From: Companilactobacillus huachuanensis
GTDB taxonomy: Bacteria; Bacillota; Bacilli; Lactobacillales; Lactobacillaceae
NCBI RefSeq assembly: GCF_005404815.1
Contig: NZ_BJDF01000015.1
Location: 1 to 64,000 of the forward strand
Direction of reading: 5' to 3'
DNA: 64,000 nt
Under the pieces are notes generated by a model. That model saw nothing but the letters and a program-made list of their open reading frames with translations, had not been told where the DNA came from and made no database searches. A program made the position numbers and the translations under genes. Below, piece by piece: positions 36,061 through 42,980 of this stretch (position 1 is its first letter; every line of letters begins with the position of its first letter).

Positions 36061-36664
36061 AGATCCATTTATTCTTTTCGGCGATATTCAGGGCCTCAAT
36101 CCTAGAGGAAGCTCCAGTTTTGCTTAATATGGATGAAATATAATTGCGAACCGTTCCATCAGATAGAAAGACGGATTTAGCAATTTCTTTGCTATTTTTA
36201 CCAAGCTTTATCTCTTTTAAGACGTCTAGTTCTCGTTTGGTCAAAGGATTTTTTTCGGCAGATAAAATAGTAGTTACTAATTCTGGTGAGAAGATTGTTT
36301 GCCCATCTAAAACTTCATGAATAGTTTTGACCAGTTGATCAGTTGGATTGTCTTTTAGTAAGTAGCCATTGACATTGGTTTTGACTGCTTGTTCAAAATA
36401 GGTTGCTCTGGCAAAAGTTGTTAAAATTATTACCTTAGTTGGAGGATCAAGTAGTTTTATTTGTTCAGCCACATCGAGTCCGGATAACTTTGGCATTTCA
36501 ATATCTAGGATGGCAATCTCCGGTTTTTTAGAAATAATTTCAGATAAAGCAGTTTGACCATCGGTTGCTGTTCCAATTACTTCAAGGTCATCCTCAAGTC
36601 CTAGTAAAGTTGCCAAAGCTGTATTTAACATTTCTTGATCTTCTGCTAAATAAATTGTCGTCAT
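36059..36664 (-). CDS. NarL/LuxR-family response regulator
   Basis: A 201-residue regulator. The receiver domain has the phosphorylated Asp in ILDIEMPKLSG (about residue 53). The C-terminal LuxR helix-turn-helix is LTKRELDVLKEIKLGKNSKEIAKSVFLSDGTVRNYIS-like. It starts one base after its kinase gene and is the last gene of the ATPase-permease-kinase-regulator operon. The palindrome at 39469 is a candidate binding site. Confidence 0.92.
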   Translation of the reverse strand: MTTIYLAEDQEMLNTALATLLGLEDDLEVIGTATDGQTALSEIISKKPEIAILDIEMPKLSGLDVAEQIKLLDPPTKVIILTTFARATYFEQAVKTNVNGYLLKDNPTDQLVKTIHEVLDGQTIFSPELVTTILSAEKNPLTKRELDVLKEIKLGKNSKEIAKSVFLSDGTVRNYISSILSKTGASSRIEALNIAEKNKWI

Positions 36665-36665
36665 T

Positions 36666-37766
36666 CTAATCTGCCTTTTTTACTTTTATTTTTAAAATGG
36701 TTCCGTGATCCGAACTAATATCTATAACCCCATTAATATCAGATAGACGCTGTGACATCCCCGTTAATCCGAATGAATCTTTTCGGACCTTTTTATAACC
36801 GACACCATCATCACTAATATCTAAAGTATAGTAATCATTGTCTTGACCAAAATCAAATGTGGCTGTATGCGCTTTACTGTATTTAATGATATTTGTTGAT
36901 GCTTCCTTGATAATTGCTGCCAAAACATTTTGAATTTTGATTGGCCAAGTAACGGATACTTTTTCGTTATTTGATTGTTGAATTATATTTACAACTCTTA
37001 AATTGTTTTCTTCTTTAATCATCGCTTCAGCAATTGACTTCTGATTCAGGTCACTAACTATTTGCCTAACTAAACTCAAATCATCTCTAGAGGTGGCGGC
37101 GATATCTCTGATTTCTTGACGCGCTTGTTCAGCATTCTTATCTATTAGTTTATCAGCTAATTCGGCTTTTAAAGTTATTAAAGAAAATGATTGCCCAAGA
37201 TTATCGTGTAGATCTTTGGAAATTCGTTCGCGTTCGTTTTGTTTAATTATTGTTTCCAATCGTTTGTTATTTTGTTTCAAACGATACATTCTACGATAAC
37301 TGTTTCCAAGTGATCTGGCAGCAAAAGGGGAGCCTATTGCAAATACTGCGGTAATGGTTATTCCGTAAATACCGTATGACGTGAAGTTAACTAATATATT
37401 TCCAGCGATACAAAGAATACTGAAAATTAAGTAAATAGCTGTATATTTGTAGAATTGCTTATTTTTAAATGGTAGTGAACCAATTTCCCAGGCTGTAAAA
37501 ATAAATAATGTTCCTAAATTATATTCATAGACTAAGTAAGTTGTGATAATTAATTGACCTACTATTTGTAATGGTAATAAGCGGTTGATCTCATATCCAT
37601 CTCGATATAATTTGAGAAAGATTAATAATAGTGAAAATAAAATCCAGTTAAAACTGTTCTTTTCGAACAGTGGTTGACTGGATAAGGCAATTAAGGAGAA
37701 TGCCCAAAAATACGGCATAATGCCAAATCTTTTGGGAAATAAAACATGATTCTCTAAGAATGTCAT
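36666..37766 (-). CDS. DesK-type sensor histidine kinase
   Basis: A 366-residue membrane kinase with about five N-terminal helices (residues 15-165). It has a HisKA_3 phosphorylation site in RISKDLHDNLGQSFS (His near residue 200) and an ATPase domain with SDDGVGY and GLTGMSQRL. The ATG overlaps the permease stop (ATGA). It probably senses membrane state or the transporter, and phosphorylates the regulator that follows. Confidence 0.92.
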   Translation of the reverse strand: MTFLENHVLFPKRFGIMPYFWAFSLIALSSQPLFEKNSFNWILFSLLLIFLKLYRDGYEINRLLPLQIVGQLIITTYLVYEYNLGTLFIFTAWEIGSLPFKNKQFYKYTAIYLIFSILCIAGNILVNFTSYGIYGITITAVFAIGSPFAARSLGNSYRRMYRLKQNNKRLETIIKQNERERISKDLHDNLGQSFSLITLKAELADKLIDKNAEQARQEIRDIAATSRDDLSLVRQIVSDLNQKSIAEAMIKEENNLRVVNIIQQSNNEKVSVTWPIKIQNVLAAIIKEASTNIIKYSKAHTATFDFGQDNDYYTLDISDDGVGYKKVRKDSFGLTGMSQRLSDINGVIDISSDHGTILKIKVKKAD

Positions 37767-38524
37767 TCGATGATTAACTCCTTATGTTTTTGATACTTAG
37801 TTATGAGTAAAGTTATTACAACAATGATCATTAGCCAAAGGATGATTCCTAAGATGTAATGACTATTTATAATTGTACCATGAAGGATAGATTGATCGAT
37901 GTTAGATATTTCAAAAGTTGGAGTTAATTTGCCGATTGATTGTAGCCACTTTGGCATCATGGTAATTGGCCACCAAAGCCCACTGATTATTGCTAATGGG
38001 AAGACGACAATGTTATTCAAAAGGTTGACCGTGGCTGGATTATTTGCAAGTGAAATTAATATTCCCATAAAGATAAGCGGAGTAGTGCCTAGGACAGATA
38101 TCAAGATTATTAATGACCAGTTTGCGATTGGTAAGGTTAAATGATTTACTAATATTCCGACTAGACAAATAACTATTGCTGAAATTAAATTGAGTAACAT
38201 AAAAATTAAAATTCGAGATAGGTAGTATTGCCAGCGTGGTAGGGGAGTCAATCTTGATAGAATGTCAAAATGACTGGTCTTGTCCTCAAGCAATGTATTG
38301 GCAACAGTTATGATTGAACCTAATAGACAGCTATAAATAATCATACTGATCAAATAATTCATTTGCCATGTTTTCAGATCCGCTTGTGGAATGCCATTAA
38401 CTAATACTTTTGAATATAGCAGATAGAATATTATGGGAAGCATCATGTCGAAAAGGAAAAACCGCTTGTTGCGAAGAATGATTCGTTTGAAGTTGATATT
38501 GATCTGATAAATAAAGCTATTCAT
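37763..38524 (-). CDS. ABC-2 type transporter permease
   Basis: A 253-residue protein with six helices and an N-terminal ININFKRIILRNKRFFLFDMML-like stretch, typical of ABC-2 permeases of the drug/lantibiotic export class. ATG at 38524 has GAGGGTG upstream and lies inside the last codons of the ATPase gene (8-bp overlap), so the longer frame to 38554 is not the start. It forms the membrane half of the exporter. Confidence 0.88.
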   Translation of the reverse strand: MNSFIYQININFKRIILRNKRFFLFDMMLPIIFYLLYSKVLVNGIPQADLKTWQMNYLISMIIYSCLLGSIITVANTLLEDKTSHFDILSRLTPLPRWQYYLSRILIFMLLNLISAIVICLVGILVNHLTLPIANWSLIILISVLGTTPLIFMGILISLANNPATVNLLNNIVVFPLAIISGLWWPITMMPKWLQSIGKLTPTFEISNIDQSILHGTIINSHYILGIILWLMIIVVITLLITKYQKHKELIIE

Positions 38525-39401
38525 GAGTAGCACCCTCTTTATTGAAATTAACAAACAATGAGTCCAACGAATTTTGTTGAACTTTTAAGTTGTTGATGGC
38601 GTTTAGATATGGTGTAAGTTGACCGATAATTAATTCGGCATTCTTAGTTGTAAATTTATAGTGATCACCAACTTTTTTGAAATCGATAATTTCAGGCATA
38701 TCTTTGAATAAATTAGGTAAGAGTTTGCTATCGAATTCAATCATACTTTCGCCTTCTAATACACGTAGTTGAGCGATTGATCCGTCGAAACTAATTGATT
38801 TATTTTGTAAGATCATAATTCTATCGGCAATCGTTTCTAGTTCTTCTAGATAGTGACTAGTAACAAAGACAGTTTTGTGTTGTTCTTTCAAATCAGTGAT
38901 TGTTTGCCAAAATTTAGTACGACTTTGACTGTCCATTCCGGCAGTGGGTTCATCTAAAAAAAGTAGGTCGGGATTACCAGCAATTGCTAAGGCAAAGGAG
39001 AGACGTCTCTTTTGTCCACCTGATAATTTGTCCATTTTGGAATCTTCTAAGTCGTATAAATCAGACAATTCAATTATTTTTTCATAGGCTAAGGGACTTT
39101 GATAATAACTTTGGGTAAGCTTCAATATTTCTTTAACTGTAATACGTGTGATGGAAATGTTTTGTTGCATCATTACACCAATACGTTCTTTGAAGTTTTT
39201 TTCATTATCTAAAATATTAACTGTTCCAGAATTAGACGAAATTAAATCCAATAGAATATTTATCAGGGTGGTTTTACCAGCACCGTTTTCTCCGATTAAG
39301 GCGATTATTTGGCTTTTATTGACAGTAAAGTTAATGTTATGCAGAATTTCCTTTTTGCCATAATTTTTATTGAGGTGTTCGACTGTGACTATGGATGTCA
39401 T
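38517..39401 (-). CDS. ABC transporter ATP-binding protein
   Basis: A 294-residue ATPase with Walker A GENGAGKTT (about residues 37-45), signature LSGGQKRR, Walker B LLFLDEPTAGMD, and an H-loop SHYLEELE. The C-terminal extension fits DrrA/CcmA-like subunits. AAGGAGG precedes the ATG at 39401. It is first in a four-gene operon (ATPase, permease, kinase, regulator) with the order of Bacillus yvfR-S-T-U; the exported substrate is unknown. Confidence 0.93.
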   Translation of the reverse strand: MTSIVTVEHLNKNYGKKEILHNINFTVNKSQIIALIGENGAGKTTLINILLDLISSNSGTVNILDNEKNFKERIGVMMQQNISITRITVKEILKLTQSYYQSPLAYEKIIELSDLYDLEDSKMDKLSGGQKRRLSFALAIAGNPDLLFLDEPTAGMDSQSRTKFWQTITDLKEQHKTVFVTSHYLEELETIADRIMILQNKSISFDGSIAQLRVLEGESMIEFDSKLLPNLFKDMPEIIDFKKVGDHYKFTTKNAELIIGQLTPYLNAINNLKVQQNSLDSLFVNFNKEGATHE

Positions 39402-39468
39402 GATTTGTTGCCTCCTTGATTTGATAAAATAAGTTTAATTTATTTATCTAATTCAAAATAGTAAGCAA

Positions 39469-39496
39469 TGTCATGTATTGATATGACATTTGTCAT
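39469..39496. promoter_or_regulatory. Candidate response-regulator operator
   Basis: TGTCAT-N8-ATGACA (39469-39488) is a perfect inverted repeat, with a third TGTCAT at 39491-39496. It lies 70-95 bp upstream of the ABC operon start codon, where an autoregulating NarL-type regulator would bind. Confidence 0.5.
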
Positions 39497-39506
39497 ATTG
39501 TTAAAC

Positions 39507-39538
39507 AAAAAAGAGCCCAATCGATTGATTGAGCTCTT
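39507..39538 (-). terminator. Terminator on the minus strand
   Basis: Read leftward, the stem agagctcaatcaa/ttgggctct with a T6 run. It follows the alcohol dehydrogenase remnant and separates it from the ABC operon promoter. Confidence 0.8.
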
Positions 39539-39553
39539 AAACACTATATACAA

Positions 39554-39706
39554 TTAGGCTTCTGGTTTGTAATCCTTATCGATAATTAAAATAGGTTTGA
39601 TAGTTTTACCACTGACTGAGTCAGCTTCGGTTTCATTGATTTGGTCGAAGTCATAGAATTTTTCAGTAAGATCAAATGGGAAGATACCAATCTTATTGTT
39701 CCGGCC
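39554..39706 (-). pseudogene. 3' remnant of a zinc alcohol dehydrogenase-like gene
   Basis: The minus strand reads open for about 50 codons to a TAA at 39554, giving NKIGIFPFDLTEKFYDF, then DQINETEADSVSGKTIKP and ILIIDKDYKPEA. This resembles the C-terminal end of MDR alcohol dehydrogenases (the residues before the final beta strand with GKTIKPILI). No start or upstream part exists: the frame is cut at 39707, where an SIR repeat fragment begins. It looks like a gene truncated by, or replaced beside, the repeat. Confidence 0.7.
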
Positions 39707-39773
39707 ATTAAAAAAATACTCTCATTTCTGGAAACGGCATACTTACCTAAACCTTCAATCTTTAGCCCATAAA
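39707..39773 (-). repeat. SIR repeat end fragment at a gene break
   Basis: aatactctcatttctggaaa followed by cggcatacttacctaaacct and ttcaatctttag matches the end of the inverted full copy at 55906-56225. It joins directly to the alcohol dehydrogenase remnant on one side and to the ASCH gene stop on the other. Confidence 0.8.
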
Positions 39774-40220
39774 TTAGTAAACTCGTTCAAAAACTTCGCA
39801 TAAGCAGGGAATATCAAAAGTGAATGGTTGGCCAAATTCTTGATATTCATTTTTAAAGAAACTCTCATGAACTTCACGCCAATAATCCAACGTCCGCGAA
39901 CCTTCGCCCTCATGATAAGCATGTTCAGCGCTGACTTGATTAAATGGAACTACTTCGGTTACTAATGTCTTAGTGATGCAAAGTGGATTCTCCTGACCAT
40001 CTAGAATAATATTGTAGTCACCAACTACAGGCATGTATTCAGTTGGTTCGTATAGAGCATATGAAGAGGTTGTTGCAGTTTTAGTACCGTTATAAACCAA
40101 TTGAGCTAGCTCATCAGGATCATCGCCACCGAAAAGTGTGATGTCGCCTAAAGGATAGTCCAGTGGATTTTTATCTTCTAAAAAGTTAAACCAATAAGTT
40201 TTTATCTTTTCTTTGTCCAT
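39774..40220 (-). CDS. ASCH domain protein
   Basis: A 148-residue protein with the ASCH fold (KTATTSSYALYE, VVGDYNIILDGQENPLCI, VSAEHAYHEGEGSRTLDYWR). ASCH proteins are beta-barrel RNA-binding-like domains, and some act as amidohydrolases on acetylated cytidine; the role of this one is unknown. It follows the two-component kinase by 18 bp and may be co-transcribed. Confidence 0.85.
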   Translation of the reverse strand: MDKEKIKTYWFNFLEDKNPLDYPLGDITLFGGDDPDELAQLVYNGTKTATTSSYALYEPTEYMPVVGDYNIILDGQENPLCITKTLVTEVVPFNQVSAEHAYHEGEGSRTLDYWREVHESFFKNEYQEFGQPFTFDIPCLCEVFERVY

Positions 40221-40238
40221 TAATTAATACTCCATCGT

Positions 40239-41552
40239 TTAGATATGTTTGATCGGTAATTCAATGACGAATTCACTGCCCTGAGGTAAGTTATCACGAA
40301 CGAAAATGTGTCCGTGGTGAATGTCGACAATTTGTTTAGCAATGGCTAGGCCTAAACCGTGACCACCACTATTGGTATTCCGTGATTTGTCGACCCGATA
40401 AAAACGTCCGAAGATTTTTTCCTTATCATTGTCGCTGATACCAATACCGGTGTCGGAAATAACGAGTTGATATTTGGTGCCTTCAACTTGGTCATAAATT
40501 TTAATAGTGCCATTTTTAGGTGTATATTTGGTTGCATTATCCAAAAGAATAATCAACAATTGCTTGATCTTATCACGGTCTAAAAGAAGTGTTGGATGGT
40601 GATGAAGATTGATTTGGAAGACTTTTGATTGAGAATTAATAATATCTTTGAAGGGTTCGATTGGATCCTTTAAGAAAAACTCTGGTGTAGTCATTTCAAA
40701 ATTATATTTTGTCGTTGCTGAATCGGAACGGGCCAAAACTAATAAATTGTTAGTCAATGAATTGAGACGATTGACCTCATCAAGTGATACTGAAATTGCC
40801 TCAGCTTCATCGAGAATCGTTTTATTAGGCTTTGTTAGCATGTATTCGAGTTTCCCTTGAATAATCGTTAAAGGCGTACGCAATTCATGTGCAGCATCGT
40901 TGACGAATTCAGTTTGTTGTTTCCAAGATTTGACTATTGGCAACATATTGATTCGAGCCAAGAAGTATGAAATAACTAATGCAATGATCCAAAAGATGAA
41001 GAATGTAATAATTAGGATTTCTTCAAAGTTTTTAATTGCCTGAATTTGGGTATCAATGTTTTGCATGATTAAGATATAGTGACCCGCGTACATCGGGTTA
41101 TTATTTTTATTCGAAACCTTAATTAGCATGGAACGAAAGTTCATATTATTAACAACCAAAGTTTGTTTAACATTGACATTTCTCTTACGTAATTTAATGT
41201 TTTTTAGGACGGAATATCGATTACCAAGACTAGTTTTATTTAGTAATTTACCATTCTTATCAAAAACCAGAATCGAAGCTTGAAAAGGAGCTTTCGGATC
41301 TGGCTTTTTATTTTGATCAATCGCATTATTTGGAGCCGGACCGACTTTTTTTGCCATGCTAGGTTGTTTTTTTATTGAGACGACTTGATTACGAATATCC
41401 GTATCAATGCTGCGATAAGTTGATGACTGGAAGAGGTTGAAGATGATTATTCCCAGAGTTAAAAAGAGAATGGCAAATGAAGCCATGATTGAAAGAAATA
41501 GTTTAAATTGCTGGCGACGGGTTATTTTATTTTGTCTAGTTTTCTGTGTCAT
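40239..41552 (-). CDS. Sensor histidine kinase (HisKA, two helices)
   Basis: A 437-residue membrane kinase. It has two helices (about residues 20-45 and 170-195) flanking an extracellular domain of about 120 residues. A HisKA site follows (DAAHELRTPLT, His near residue 225), and an HATPase domain (DNATKYTP, DTGIGIS, GHGLGLAI). ATG at 41552 overlaps the regulator by 17 bp; an in-frame ATG at 41573 is also possible, and neither has a clear ribosome binding site. Signal unknown. Confidence 0.9.
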   Translation of the reverse strand: MTQKTRQNKITRRQQFKLFLSIMASFAILFLTLGIIIFNLFQSSTYRSIDTDIRNQVVSIKKQPSMAKKVGPAPNNAIDQNKKPDPKAPFQASILVFDKNGKLLNKTSLGNRYSVLKNIKLRKRNVNVKQTLVVNNMNFRSMLIKVSNKNNNPMYAGHYILIMQNIDTQIQAIKNFEEILIITFFIFWIIALVISYFLARINMLPIVKSWKQQTEFVNDAAHELRTPLTIIQGKLEYMLTKPNKTILDEAEAISVSLDEVNRLNSLTNNLLVLARSDSATTKYNFEMTTPEFFLKDPIEPFKDIINSQSKVFQINLHHHPTLLLDRDKIKQLLIILLDNATKYTPKNGTIKIYDQVEGTKYQLVISDTGIGISDNDKEKIFGRFYRVDKSRNTNSGGHGLGLAIAKQIVDIHHGHIFVRDNLPQGSEFVIELPIKHI

Positions 41553-42228
41553 CTTGGAAGATATACCCAACATTTCTAATCGTTTTGATTAAATTATCAT
41601 TTTTCGAAGGACGTAACTTTTTGCGCAAGTTACTCATATAAACCTCAACGACAGTGATTGAAGTATCTGAATCAAAGCCCCAGATTCTTTCAAAAATCTG
41701 GTCCTTCGTTAAAATAGTGTTTTTATTTTGCAATAAATAAACTAATAAATCATATTCTTTACCATTAAGAGCAATCTGTTCGCCAGCAGCATCAATCTCA
41801 TGATTATTCAGATTAACCTCAAGATTTTTAATTTTTAATATCGAATCATCAGCTAAAATGCCACTTCGTTTTAAGAGCGCTTTAACACGAGCTTGCAACT
41901 CCTCACGATGGAATGGCTTAGTCAAGTAATCGTCAGCACCAAGATTAAAACCGTGAATCTTATCGTCAATTTCTGCCTTAGCAGTCAGAATTAGTACCGG
42001 TGTATTGATTTTATCATTCCGAATATTTTTTAAGACATCATAACCATTCATTTCTGGCAACATGATATCCAAAATTATTAAGTCATAAACATCCTCAGTG
42101 GCCGCAAATTTACCACTTAAACCGTCATTTTCAATATCGACTTCAGAAAAATCAGATAGGAAGGAAGCAATGTTATTAGCTAAATTTTCATCATCCTCAA
42201 CTACTAGGATTCTAATATTATTTGACAT
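41536..42228 (-). CDS. OmpR-family response regulator
   Basis: A 230-residue regulator. The receiver domain carries the Asp in LIILDIMLPEMNG (about residue 54) and KPF at about 104. The C-terminal winged helix ends VEVYMSNLRKKLRPSK...IRNVGYIF. AAAGGAG precedes the ATG at 42228. It is coupled to the kinase at 41552; the pair resembles CiaR/ArlR-type systems but cannot be assigned further. Confidence 0.93.
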   Translation of the reverse strand: MSNNIRILVVEDDENLANNIASFLSDFSEVDIENDGLSGKFAATEDVYDLIILDIMLPEMNGYDVLKNIRNDKINTPVLILTAKAEIDDKIHGFNLGADDYLTKPFHREELQARVKALLKRSGILADDSILKIKNLEVNLNNHEIDAAGEQIALNGKEYDLLVYLLQNKNTILTKDQIFERIWGFDSDTSITVVEVYMSNLRKKLRPSKNDNLIKTIRNVGYIFQDDTEN

Positions 42229-42252
42229 GGAGTACTCCTTTAGGTGTGATAG

Positions 42253-42452
42253 TTAAGTTTTCCGTCTCCAGAGATGAGAGTATTTACCTGCTATGCGGAC
42301 CGGCCCGAGCCTGAGAAGCGGTCTCGAACCTCGGTTTGAATCCTTGCACAAATCGCAAGTATCCAAACTCGCCCGGTGGTGTAACGGCTAAAGCCGTAAC
42401 GCCACTCTCACAGCAGGTAAATACTCTCATCTCTTCCGACTAATTTGTTAAT
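42253..42452 (+). repeat. SIR repeat core (F copy)
   Basis: Arms agagatgagagtatttacctgc (written here as agagatgagagt and tatttacctgc) at 42280 and the exact complement at about 42410 pair fully. Internal hairpins are gtggtgtaacggc/gccgtaacgccac, and cttgc/gcaag. Compared with the 12092 copy, both hairpins keep pairing with changed bases. The flanking TIR parts are not clear. Confidence 0.82.
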
Positions 42453-42584
42453 GGTTCAAACTTTTTGATTAGCTCGAATATATTGAGTAAATCATCATTG
42501 ACGATTGCATTGCTGAAGTCGTATTCAAATCGAAAATGTAATTATTGTTTCAATTTGATTTAATGATCTCTTACTAATAAAACC

Positions 42585-42782
42585 AGTTGGAAGAGCTGAG
42601 AAATATTTATGGGCAGTGAAAGTGGTGTTAGAGCTTTAGCTCTTACACCACCGGGCGTGTTTGGAGACTTACCGGTTTGTGGTAAGGCTTCAAACCGAGG
42701 TTCGAGACCGTACTTTGGCTCGGGCCGGTCCGCACAGCCAGTGAATATTTCTCAGCTCTGGAAACGGCATATTACCTATAAT
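42585..42782 (-). repeat. SIR repeat, type II copy, inverted to the neighbour
   Basis: Arms agagctgagaaatatt at 42594 and aatatttctcagctct at 42743 pair perfectly. Hairpins are gtggtgttagagc/gctcttacaccac, cttacc/ggtaag and ggttcgag/ctcgggcc. It runs opposite to the copy at 42253, so the two form a large inverted pair about 130 bp apart between a minus-strand regulator and the plus-strand glycosyltransferase locus. An open frame across it is not a gene. Confidence 0.88.
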
Positions 42783-42877
42783 CTAATCACAATTATAAAA
42801 CATAAATTTTGATTTAAGCTAAATTTAAGTTAGTTTGTCTAATCTTGTCACTGTTGTTAAGAAAGGAACTTTAACAG

Positions 42878-42964
42878 ATGAAAAATAGCTTACATTTAAA
42901 ACCGATCTTATTTTCGATTTTAATTTATTCAATCATTTGTTTTTTTGTGAATATAGCCTTTTAG
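42878..42964 (+). CDS. 28-residue membrane peptide
   Basis: ATG at 42878 with GAAAGGAAC 8 nt upstream opens MKNSLHLKPILFSILIYSII then CFFVNIAF and a TAG. Almost the whole peptide is one hydrophobic helix. It ends 16 bp before the glycosyltransferase start, whose own ribosome binding site follows. Too short for an ORF scan. It could be a leader peptide or a small subunit of the YkcB-like enzyme; conservation has not been tested. Confidence 0.5.
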   Translation: MKNSLHLKPILFSILIYSIICFFVNIAF

Positions 42965-42980
42965 AGATAGGAGAAGATAA

